Positions 44,761-55,207 of a stretch of DNA of 64,000 bases are shown here, piece after piece; the first letter of the stretch is position 1; the number at the start of each line of letters is the position of its first letter. The position numbers were made by a program, and so were the translations under genes. Source of the DNA: Craterostigma plantagineum (lineage: Eukaryota; Streptophyta; Magnoliopsida; Lamiales; Linderniaceae); the NCBI GenBank assembly GCA_027422505.1, contig JAPQWV010000001.1:9796001-9860000 (forward strand). Direction: 5' to 3'. A model generated the notes under the pieces. It was given only the letters and a program-made list of their open reading frames with translations, did not search any database and was not told the DNA's origin.

Positions 44761-45856
44761 AAAAGGCATGGTCCAGCCCATCCTACGGCCCAATATACAG
44801 AGGGCTAGGCCCGGCCCATTTAAAAGACAATATTCGATTTCGGCTCGGAAATGTGTTAAATTTGTCGTGATGCATGTTATTTGAATAAAATGGTGATTGA
44901 TTGGGGATTATGTTCTGTTTTTTGCCGGGTGATATGTTAAGGTTGACAAGGTCCCCCCGGGTTGTACCTTACAGTTTTATTAGATAAGACGGACGGTTTT
45001 ATTAGGGATAGATTCCCCGTCATAGGCTATTGTAGTTTTGTTATGACGGCCGTACAAGTGTCGATCGAGAGGAACCCGAATGAACGAGCTGGTAGCCGAG
45101 GCGTCCGTTCGAGCAAATCCCGAAGACGTAGAGTCTTATTGTTTTGTACAATTAGGATAGAACTAGAAATATCCCTGATCTTTCACATTTACTTTAATAG
45201 GTTGAAACTAGGTTTACTATTAAGTCCATTATGTGCGTGTTGGTTTCGAACGTGATAATGTGCATAATGTGCTAGTGTTAAAACTGTGAGGATTCTCCCG
45301 AGGTCAGACCTTTAATATCAAGTGAGTAAAGGGGCTAGGCTCCTGTCTTCTATCAAGTCCAAAAATGTTACGACTTAGGGGTACGGTTGCGGTTGACCGA
45401 GTTACGGTGCCAAAACCATCGCCTTTGCGTGAACAGGTTTCGATGCAATTATGAATTGCCGTTCACCGACCACTCTTCACCCTCTAAGAAAGAGTTATCC
45501 TACGGGGGATGAAGTTCACGGAAAAGTTGGAAGGTGAGCAGCACGTTGATAGGTTGCACTTGGACAGTCATTCCCAAAATGTTCCGAGTTACGGCTGAGG
45601 GACCCTGGCTGAGACGAAGACGTTGAATCTTCTGTGTGACAGAAACGTGTGGGGCACGACCTCGGATAACCAAACGAGCCAATAAGCTGTTAAGTTGAGG
45701 ATAGTTTGTTGTGGTGCGAGGAACTCAACGCCACTATGAAACCACTCAACAAGGTTTCAGACAAAACTTTAATGTCCTAATTTAGTCTGATTAAACACTA
45801 GAAATCCTAACTATCTGTTTATTTTCTGCACTTTATTTTCTTCTCTATTAGTTACG

Positions 45857-46528
45857 ATGACAAACCCATTAATTACACTCTTGGAGAAACATTGTTTGGT
45901 GGGACCGAACTATGTAGACTGGCTCAGAAATTTGACGATCGTCCTCAAATTAGCGAAACAGGATTATGTCTTGGACATTAAGGAGCCAAAATTGCCCAAA
46001 GCTGAATCCACTAATGAGGAGATTGTACTCCATGATAAGTGGGTTGAAGATTCAGCGTAGGTGCACGCCTACATGCCTGTTGCGACTTCTAGGTCCAAGG
46101 GATCGATGAAGAAGTCAAACAAGACAGGCGTGGGCAAGGGTAGAGTCGACAAGAAGACGAAGATCAACAAGGTCGAAAGGTCGGGCACAAAGCCCACGGA
46201 TAAGTGCCTCCTTTGCCAGCAGCTGGGCCATTGGAAGTGTGAATGTCCGAAGCTGGAGGCGTCTGACGCCTCAGGAAAACAATTAGTTTTTGAAGCTAAT
46301 TGTTCTCTGTATTCTACTTCGTGGATACTTGATTCAGGGGCTAGTTCCCACATTTGTGTTTCGAACCAAGGTCTAGAACGAAGTAGGAAGCTTCGAGCTG
46401 GCGAGGTCTCAATCAACATAGGTAGTGGACATAGTGTATCAGCTACACACATGGGATCGAAGACCTTAGTCTTATCGTCATTACATTGTGTAGAACTTTC
46501 TGACTTTGTTTTAGCCCAAGGGGCTTAA
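45857..46528 (+). pseudogene. gag (internally deleted) and protease of copia C
   Basis: ATG 45857 starts a copia Gag N-terminus (N-Y-V-D-W-L-R-N-L). After only 67 codons a TAG at 46058-46060 is followed in the same frame by the Gag tail, so most of the capsid is missing. A zinc knuckle C-L-L-C-Q-Q-L-G-H-W-K-C-E-C follows near 46207-46248, then the protease active site W-I-L-D-S-G-A-S (about 46321-46344). The frame ends at 46528. Confidence 0.8.
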
Positions 46529-46689
46529 AAACATTGTTTCGATTCATCGATAATGTTTGCCATATTTATTTTAGAAAAAAAATGTTGGAAGTGCGACCTT
46601 AATAAATGGTTTATATTACGTCAACTTGAAAGACAATGTAAAAACTGTAAATGCAATCACCAAATCATCAACTGGGTCAAACGATCGAT

Positions 46690-47657
46690 AACTGTGGCAC
46701 TTACGACTAGGTCACGTAGCAGAAGCGAAGGTTGAACAGATGGAAAAGGACGGTCTGATTAGCGCAGTGCGAACATGCCCGATCCTACCTGTCAGTCTTG
46801 TATTTTAGGGAAAATGACCAAGTCGCCCTTCACAGGGACTTTCACTAGGGCCATAGAAGTGTTGGGTTTGATCCACACTGGCGTATGCGGACCATTTAAA
46901 GTAACGGCCCGAGGTAATTGCCGCTAATTCATAACATTCACGAACGATTTCACCCGCTACGGAAATGTCTATTTGATGAGACAACAGTCCGAAGCTCTTG
47001 AAATGTTCAAAGAGTATAAAGCATTAGTGGAGAAGCAAACTGGCAAGTTCACTAAAGCCGTTCGGTCAGATCGAGGCGGCGAATACATGAGCCTTGAGTT
47101 TGATGCATTTCGTAGAGAAATGGCATCATCATACAGTTTTCCCCGCCAAGCACGCCGCAATTGAATGGCGTGGCCGAACGGAGAAACTGAAGGCATTTAG
47201 ATATGGTTCGGTCGATGATGAGTTACACAAATATCCCCACTTCGATGTGGGGATATGCCTTAGAAATTATATCCTTAATAGGATACCTACTCGCTCTGCC
47301 GATAGGATTCCTTACGAGGCTTGGCATAACCGTAAGGTAAGTTTGAATTGCATGAGGGTCTGGGGTTGCCCCGCCTTTTTGAAAACGTTGATGGCATATA
47401 AGCTTGAATTGAGATCATTAGTGGCGAGATTCGTCGGATACCACGAGGACTCAATGAGGTATTACTTCTACGTCTTAGACGAACACATGGTGTTTGTCGC
47501 TTTGCGCGCTATTTTCTTGAAGGAAGAATTCGTAGGTGAAGATGGTAAAGGACGAGAAATAACTCTAAGAGAGTTAGAGAATGAATCGACTCCTATTCCA
47601 GAGTCGTTAGACGACGTTCGAGAAAACCCGGCTCAGTCGCCAGGTCCAGTAGGATAA
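46690..47657 (+). pseudogene. Pre-integrase and integrase region of copia C
   Basis: L-R-L-G-H-V-A-E and C...C zinc residues near 46700-46800, then integrase pieces 46973-47164 (R-S-D-R-G-G-E-Y catalytic Asp) and 47094-47657 (W-G-C-P-A-F and a G-Y block). Frameshifts break it near 46735, 46920 and 47150. Confidence 0.75.
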
Positions 47658-47689
47658 ATCATATGCCTGAGAGATATGGTATAGTACAC

Positions 47690-47803
47690 GTCGAGCATGA
47701 GATGCTGCGAGTGAGGGATGCGTTGGGGACGATACCGTCACCCAAGTCGAGCATGGGGATGCTGCGACTGAGGGATGCATCGGGGGCGATCCCGTCACCT
47801 ACG
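47690..47803 (+). repeat. 56-bp tandem duplication in copia C, integrase-RT linker
   Basis: Two imperfect units starting GTCGAGCAT at 47690 and 47746; both contain GATGCTGCGA and end CCGTCACC. Confidence 0.75.
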
Positions 47804-47847
47804 ACCAGGCAATTGCTGGTACATACTCCCTCAAGTGGCTTGAGGCT

Positions 47848-48480
47848 ATGCAGGCCGAAATGGAGTTGATGCACACAAACCTGGTTTTGACTCTTGTAAA
47901 CCTGCCTAATGGTTTTAGACCAATTGGCAATAAATGGATCTACAAGAAAAAGATTGGATCTGATGGACAGGTGGAGACGTACAAAGCTAGGCTTGTAGCG
48001 AAAGGGTATAGTCAGAAAGAGGGAACTGACTATGAGGAAACCTTCTCACCTGTCGCAATGATAAAGTCCATTCGAATCATGCTTGCGATAGCAGCACACT
48101 TTGACAATGAGATCTGGCAGATGGACGTAAAGACCGCTTTCCTGAATGGATTCCTCGACGAGGAGATCTATATGGAGCATCCCAAAGGTTTTACATCAAA
48201 AGCAGATGATCGAATAGTGTGCAAGCTGAATCGGTCCAATTTATGTACTGAAACAGGCTTCGAGGAGTTGGAATCTTCGATTCAATGAAGTGGTTAAGAA
48301 CTACGGATTCATAAAGAATGAAGAAAGGCCAGTGGGAGTAAGGTGTCGTTTTTAGTATTGTACGTAGATGATATCCTTTTTATAGGAAACGACATTGGGA
48401 TGCTCTCAGAAGTCGAAGCTTGGCTTGCGACCGAGTTCTCTATATAAGACCTGGGAAGCGACCTATAATCTAGGGATTTG
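47848..48480 (+). pseudogene. Reverse transcriptase of copia C
   Basis: [26 protein letters not shown] and [10 protein letters not shown] blocks in 47848-48288. A shift follows, then the active site Y-V-D-D at about 48362. No intact frame through the palm. Confidence 0.82.
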
Positions 48481-48651
48481 CCTATTTAGAGATAGGGCGA
48501 AAGGTCAATAGGCTTGTCCCAGGCCCTTTACTTAGATAATGTCCTTAAAAGGTGTAAGATGGACGACTCTAAGAAAGGGTTCCTACCTATGAGGCATGAG
48601 ATTCATCTCTCAAAGGCTATGTCCCCTTAGAATGAGGTACAAAGATAAGAG

Positions 48652-49340
48652 ATGAGTGGAGTCCCCTATGCTTCAGCTGTGGGTAGCCTGGTGTATGCGA
48701 TGCTTTGCACGCGACCGGACATAGCGTACGCTGTGAGCGTAGTGAGTAGGTTTCAGGCTAACCCTGGTAAGGATCACTGGGCGGCGGTAAAGACAGTCCT
48801 GAACTACCTTAAACGGACTAAGGACTTGATGGTAAACGGCCCTAGAGAATTAGAAGTAGATGGATATATAGATTCGGACTTCCAATCAGATGTGGATTAC
48901 CAAAAGTCTACTTTGGGTTTGTCTTTACGCTCAATGGTGGCGCAGTGTTTTGGAAAAGTTCCAAGCAACGTACGACTGCTGATTCCACCACTGAGGCGGA
49001 GTACATCGCAGCTTCAGAAGCTGGCAAGGAGGGTGTTTGGATATCAAAGTTCTTGGAGGAACTACAAGTGGTACCTAGCATAGCGGATCGCCCGCTGCCA
49101 TTATGGTGCGATAACAGCAGGGCAATCGCACAAGCTAAGGAACCACGTGCTCACAGTAAGTCCAAACATTTAGAGAGAAATACCACGTGTGACGTGGGTT
49201 TGTTGAAAATGGCTCGATAGCCATGCGAAAAATCGCCTCTGCAAAGAATGCAGCGGACCCGCTCATGAAGTCACTACCACAGGCAGTGCTTGATCGACAC
49301 CTCGATACAATGGGGTTAAAAGATCACAACGCATGGTACT
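48652..49340 (+). pseudogene. RNase H of copia C
   Basis: 48652-49083 has G-S-L-V-Y-A-M, C-T-R-P-D-I-A-Y-A-V and a D-S-D-F block. A shift moves into 48945-49220 with T-T-E-A-E-Y-I-A-A-S-E and W-C-D-N-S-R-A-I. The end of pol runs to the polypurine tract. Confidence 0.82.
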
Positions 49341-49356
49341 AGTGCAAGTGGGAGAT
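49341..49356 (+). other. Polypurine tract of copia C
   Basis: AGTGCAAGTGGGAGAT immediately before the 3' LTR start TGTTGAGG. Confidence 0.75.
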
Positions 49357-50421
49357 TGTTGAGGTATATGCCCTAGATGCCGTACGAGGACTGGGAGTAC
49401 GAGGGCAATTTGGTAATTGTGTAGTGTTTAGTGATGTAATTTGATTACTTCTATTAATGGAATGATTTTATTCATCATTAACTAATTATTGGATAAATAA
49501 ATTAAAAGGCAAATTGTTAGTTAGTCTAAAGATTTCACCTTGCAGTCTGGGTGGATAAGACAAATTAATAAAACTCAAATATTGGCAGTTCAGTTACTGA
49601 TTCTGTGGGGACAGAGAGGGTCACCAGTAAGCTGAGATACTGCAATATTAAAATTTGTCCGCAAGTCTAAGTCTCCAGTAGGGTGACTGGATCGACAAAT
49701 ATGACTTGTTTGTCGCTGGGTCCAAAACGGTTGTTCACTTGGGAAGTGGGAGCCCGTGACAATGATACAAGATGAATCAGGGGATTATCTGTATTTGGAC
49801 ACTGACTCGTAATTGAACGATCAGATGCTTGGATTGTTCTTGATCGATCGATTGACTGTAGTAGTATGCGTGAACCTTAGACTGAAAGGGTTAACTTGGA
49901 GTTGGTCTTGAGGTCTTGACTTGTCACTAGTTTGCTAGGCCCGTCTTGCCGGTGGCATGGGTCAGCGGCAAAATGCGGTCATGACTTTTCGATGCGATTT
50001 CCGATTGAACCGCGGAGCGGGATTTACGGTCTCGAATAAATTCTAGGTTAACGTCCTATGGCAAGTTTAATGTGCGAAAATTTATCCAAGTCTCTGGCCA
50101 GAGCATATAGCTGACTCGCGATAGTCGTGGAGGGCAGTTTAGGTATTTTCACCAACATAAACGACATAGAGTCGAGTTCTGTAAGTTTGACTATGCGTGA
50201 CTTTCACTCTACCGGGACAAACGTAAAAGGTTTATATGTATGGCGAAAATCTACAATCAGTTCGTGGAATATGATTAGATCAAATTCGTACTCAACTTGG
50301 GTTCTGTTCGGTACCACAGGGCTGGCTAGGTGAATATCGAACTCCTAGATACCTCCTAGGCCGGTTGAGACGAACCAAGAGAGTCGGGCTAAAATGGGTA
50401 ACTAACACAACGTCATCATCA
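49357..50421 (+). repeat. 3' LTR of copia C
   Basis: TGTTGAGGTATATG to CATCATCA, 1065 bp, aligned along its length with 43224-44251. Followed by (GA)n. Confidence 0.9.
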
Positions 50422-52900
50422 GAGAGAGAGAGACAAGGTTAGGTCCTAGATTGAGATATTAGGGTTTGGAGCGTGGCCAAAACCCTGATTGACCGAAAAT
50501 ACTAAGTTTGACTATTGAGGGGTAAAATGGTCTTTTCACCTCACGATATATTTTTTAAATAAAATATTTGATATTGAATATCCATTATATGATTTTAAAT
50601 TAGATTTAGATCTTTACTATTGTCTTAGAGAAATAATAATATTTAATTTGGAATTTAATAATATATATCGGATATATATTTAAGTTTCGAACTCTATTAG
50701 ACAAAATTTGCGAACATTATTAAATATATTTATATTGGATATTTTATATTTAAAATATACTAAATATGGAATTTTAATTAATTAAGATATTGGATATTTA
50801 GTTAATTAAATTTAAAGTTTGAATTTTGAATTCGTTACTTGGCAAAACGAAGACTTGGTAAAAGGGGAGGTGTGAGGATTTTTCTCCCACCACCTCAACC
50901 TATTTTTGGCCATTTCTTTTTTTTTAAGAGTATTTTTGGCCATTTCTAAATAGTATTTGTAGGGATTTTCGAGATCCTAGAAAATGGAGAAGCACAGTTT
51001 TCGAAAGAAAAGCTAAAGAGAGGAAAAACTAAGAGTTTTCTCCTCTCACCACTTTCTCTCTCGCACTCTCTGTCACGGGGGCAGCAAGCAGCTCGTTCTT
51101 GGCCTATACAGAACGAGGGCAGCAAGCTAAAGCGGATAAGTCTAGATATGTCTGGAGGCCAATACAGGTTCCTGAGATCAGAACACTGATCTGCCTATGT
51201 TTAAGAGATCACAGTCTGTGATACATGATATATCACGTGTTAAGAGGAGTTATTTTGCCGCTAACCTTTTAGGACCCAATCAAAGTTGGGCACCTCAGAA
51301 AAGAATTGCAGGTACAAAGAAGAAAATTCAGCAAGAAAAACAAGTGGTATCTCGAGAGTGGGTGTTCCCACCATATGACATGTGATATCAGTAAGTTTGT
51401 GTCGGTGAAAGTATAATACCCGTAAAATATAATTACGGAATTTGCAGTATAACTGTAATACCCGTAAAATCTAATTACGGAATTTGCAGTATAACTAGCG
51501 GTGGAAGTAGTTAAATTGAGACTTTATTGGATTAAATAAATAAAGAAGTTAAGACTATAGGAGAATCAGTTGTAGCACACAAATTATTTTGTGAACAAAT
51601 GAACTAATATTTTGTGTGTCATGACTTGTGTGTTATGTGAATTACGTGCTACATAATATGTGACGTTACATGTTCTACTATATTATTTGTGCCTATATGA
51701 TTACATGCAATGATGCAATATAGGATAGGCACTTTACAGGATATATGACTTATATGACGTGATAAGGGCTTAGAAGAAATTTAAATATCATTCATGTAGA
51801 CAATATAGACAGCTCGGCGAATACAAGGTAGAAAGAATTAGCATTAATCAATTTCAACATCAACATGTACTAGAGTCGGCCAATTTCCCAAATATATAAG
51901 AGCTAAAGAGTAGAATCGACCGACTGATACATGGAGGATAGGAATTCGGTCGATGCAATTTATGTGAGTGGTAATATTCGCTGAATTAAAGGGGATGAGA
52001 ATCGATCGATTCCATACATGTAAGTTGAATTGAATAGTTAGGATCGAGTAATGATGGGCTTTGATATGTGATACCCAATCGGGCGAATCCCATGTAAAAT
52101 AAATAAATAGAATTAACAATTGATCGATTGCAACATGAAACATGAAAATTCAATCGGTACACAAACTTTGACTAATGATGACTTATATATAGAATGAATA
52201 AGTAGATGACACGTAAGGCTTCCTTAACCTAAGATGTAAATATAAATTGCTTAGTCACCTAGTGGTCAACTCAAGCACAATTATCCAAGCATAATACTTA
52301 TCAACGAAACTAAAGTAACGTTGAAGAGTTCAGGTAAGGAAAAAGATAAAGAGAACCCTCATAGGAAATCGCATGAATCAACGTGAATAGTGAAGGAGAG
52401 AAACAATAACAAAATCGAAGACAAGTGGAGGTTCGAGTTGGGTAAGATGAAATATTATTTATTAATTGTTTAAACTTTGTAACTTAGGGTTGTTAAGCTA
52501 TGTTAATTCCAGGAAATTAATGAAGCATAGGGAATTTGAGTGTACGCAGATGGTGAAAACCCTAGATTAACTAATAGATTCATGCTAACCCATTTATTTC
52601 GACTAAGGTTTATTTTGAGTGATATGACATGCGTTAAGACTGTAACTTCAGTATAAAGTAATCTTTAGAGCAAATTTAGCAATTTTATTGTAAAAGAGGT
52701 TATAGAACTTACGAGTTTCTCGGTAGATTATTATTGAAGGGAAGTTGGAATTTATAATTTCTGGGTAAGGATAGACTATGAATTTCAATTAAGGTGGATG
52801 AAGATTTGAAGGTTTGATCGAAGATAGGGATTGCATGATAAATTGGCCGATTTAATAAACAAGAAAATCGGGCAATATATATATATATATATTATATATA
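50422..52900. other. Unassigned DNA between two copia elements
   Basis: 2.5 kb, AT-rich. A 62-codon frame at 51197-51385 (S-Y-F-A-A-N-L-L-G-P-N-Q-S-W-A-P-Q-K) resembles the basic linker between copia gag and protease, but weakly. A 42-bp tandem duplication lies at 51414-51497. The second unit starts TGTAATACCCG, a common gypsy LTR start, so a solo or broken LTR may begin there. 51840-52150 has loose repeats of CGATCGATT / ACATG. The end is an (AT)n run at 52876-52900. Confidence 0.4.
51414..51497. repeat. 42-bp tandem duplication
   Basis: Two units starting TAATACCCGTAAAAT at 51414 and 51456, nearly identical, each ending GCAGTATAACT plus one or two bases. Confidence 0.8.
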
Positions 52901-53198
52901 TGTTAGGATATTTAATAGATTGTGTCAATAGTTTTAGTCTTGGGATTAATTTTGTAATTATCCTTTAGTTTGAGATTTGGACTAGAATGTAATTAGTTAA
53001 TATTTAGTGTTTGGGCCTTAATATACCTAGGGTTAATGTGGTATATAAGGTTTTACCAACACACTTTTCAAAGTGAATCAAAGATCAAAAGGCTAACCCA
53101 TTTTCCACACAATACACACACTTGAAGGTGAGAACCTCTCCCTTTTTCATTCCATCAAAGCCTCTTTGATTCCTTGTTTGGTGCAATCGGGACCAACA
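52901..53198 (+). repeat. 5' LTR of copia D
   Basis: TGTTAGGATATTTAATAG to GGACCAACA, 298 bp, inserted beside an (AT)n run. The end is fixed by the primer site 2 bases later. The partner LTR is outside the window, so the start rests on the TGTTAGG terminus. Confidence 0.7.
53042..53049 (+). promoter_or_regulatory. TATA box in LTR D
   Basis: TATATAAG at 142 bp into the LTR, a plausible core promoter for the element transcript. Confidence 0.5.
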
Positions 53199-53200
53199 AG

Positions 53201-53212
53201 TGGTTCAGAGCA
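53201..53212 (+). other. Primer-binding site of copia D, degenerate
   Basis: TGGTTCAGAGCA against the usual TGGTATCAGAGC: one base missing. Confidence 0.65.
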
Positions 53213-54607
53213 AACGTGGATCGATCTGCATTGATTTGAATCCAGTTTCGTTCGATTCCGAGAAAGATCAAAGGTGTTTTTGGGCAAAAATCACTTTCGG
53301 GCATTTTGAACTCGTTTTGGGGTTTTAATACTTCGTTTTTGTGTTTAAAACCTTTCCCCAGATCGATTCTATGCCTAAAATGTTTTTAGAACACTTTTGG
53401 ATCAGGTTTAACGAGTTTTGAGCAAGATCAAAGCAAAAATTCTTCAGAAAAGGACATCTCGGCCATTCTCTGTTTTTGGTCGATTTGACCTGTTTTTTGT
53501 TGTTTTTAGCCCACAAATCGGTCGATTATGTGTTTAGGCTAAGATTTCTGAAGTTTAGGATCAAGTTTGAGCGATTTTGGTTAAGATTTGAGCAAGAACT
53601 GGACGATTTTCTGGCAAAACGCATGATAGCAATGGAACAGTGAAAGCTCGTTCTTGACCGCGAAAATGTTTGCTTAATCGTTCAAGTCCGCGAAATTTTC
53701 ACATCTGCGAAGTTTGATTCCGAGAATTTACCTAGAACCGCGAAAATTTCACTTTCACTGCATTTTTTTTCGCAACGGCCTATTTTCAAAATCCGAGAAA
53801 CCTTACATCTGCGAAATTTGATTCCGAGAATTCTTAAACCGCGAAAATTTCTCTGTTTTCACTTCACTGTCTACTTACCCTTAAAATCCGAGAAACTTTA
53901 TATACGAGAAATTTCATTCCGAGAACCTTTCGAATTTTTTTTATCCGAGAAAGTTTCAGACAAGAAAGTTTCAGACAAAGAGAAATTTTTTTAAAATCAC
54001 GATTTTCAAATCCGAGAAACTTTCTCAAATCACACTCTGACCCGCGATACTTCTTCCAACATGAAAATTTCTTCTCAAACCTGAAAATTCTCAAAACTAA
54101 GAATCTTTCTCACATGCGAAATTTTAAAATCCGAGAAATTTTCAACTGAGAATTTTTCTTCCGAGAATTTCTCTTTAAAACTCACAAACACCGAAATTTC
54201 TCAACACATAATTTCTCGGATAATTCTTCATATAATCACGTCCTACTCTTTTCCCCTGACGTGTTAAGTTTCTTTTCGTGTTAAAATTTTCTCGGGGTAA
54301 ATTTTTCTCAAACTTATTTAAGATTTGATCCTTACACTTTAGTCCTATCACCCTAGACCACTTTTGACATAAATTTTTTTTTCTCGCCTCAAATCCCGTT
54401 TTTAAATTTCTAGAACTTCTCCAAATTTCAAGATATATTTTCCCTTCATACATTATCGACCATCACACACGCTCACTTAGCTCTAAGAAATTCTTTAAAC
54501 GATTTTTCACAAACTCTACTCGTTAAACTCATCTTTCTCATCTCGTTCGTCACTAACTATCTTATCTATACAAGATCAAAACCACGGACGATTCGACTGC
54601 ACCAACC
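53213..54607 (+). repeat. Leader of copia D with CGAAA/CGAGAAA motif array
   Basis: 1.4 kb before gag. From about 53640 it holds at least twenty short motifs of the types CCGCGAAAATTT, CCGAGAAATTT and TGCGAAATTT at irregular spacing. No ORF is credible. A similar array lies at 61640-62780. Confidence 0.65.
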
Positions 54608-55206
54608 ATGTCTACCACAAACGACATCTCAACAGTGGGCTCCGACACCAGGCCTCCGATGCTGCGACAAGGCGACTACAGCATATGGACAAACCGGTTT
54701 CTCACGTTCATCAGGAACAAAGGCGCACCACTCTCTCAATACCTACTGGACTCCATTTTCAATGGTCCAGCACAATTCTGGACGATCATCCCTGCACAGC
54801 CAAACGCAAACCCTCCCATGGATGAACGCCGCACTCCAAGAGGTCCCATCAACGAGGATGAAGAGACTCGCGTACAGGCCGACGAGACTGCCAAAGGATA
54901 CCTCTTCCAGGCTATGGGCAACGAAGTCTACGCTCACATCGAGTGCTGAACAACTGCTAAGGAAATATGGGATGAACTCGTGGAAATCATGGCAGGCACA
55001 ACTGAAAGTGCTCAGGGGAGGAAATCAGCATGTCTCTCGCAGTATGAACACTTCCAAGCTTAGGAAGGAGAGGAGTTGCATGACACATACCTCCGATACT
55101 TGAAGGTCATCAATGAACTCAAGAAAGCCAAGATCTCGAGGGACAAATTTGACATCAAAAACCGCTTTCTTGGTAGCCTCAAACCACATTGGGAAATGCA
55201 ACTGTG
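54608..55206 (+). pseudogene. gag of copia D, N-terminal half
   Basis: ATG 54608 leads to a copia Gag with an R-Q-G-D-Y-S-I-W-T-N-R-F block. The frame is broken by TGA (54947-54949), TAG (55061-55063) and TGA (55205-55207), but the same frame carries homology throughout (K-E-I-W-D-E-L, Y-L-R-Y-L-K-V-I-N-E-L). Near 55200 it shifts into the next frame. Confidence 0.75.
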
Positions 55207-55207
55207 A

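Larger units (their letters stand above)
43224..50421 (+). mobile_element. Ty1/copia element C, both LTRs, degenerate
   Basis: 5' LTR 43224-44251, primer site 44253, GC-rich leader, shortened gag, protease, integrase, RT, RNase H, polypurine tract, 3' LTR 49357-50421. The domain order PR-IN-RT-RH defines copia. The flanks CTACA (left) and GAGAG (right) do not match, so no target duplication is evident. Many frameshifts. Confidence 0.9.

Noticed and set aside
44133..44870. Ala/Arg-rich ORFs on both strands
   Set aside because: GC-rich repeat leader of copia C; overlapping frames on both strands and no recognisable domain.
51844..52143. 99-codon minus-strand ORF
   Set aside because: Low-complexity, loose CGATCGATT/ACATG repeats, no recognised domain.
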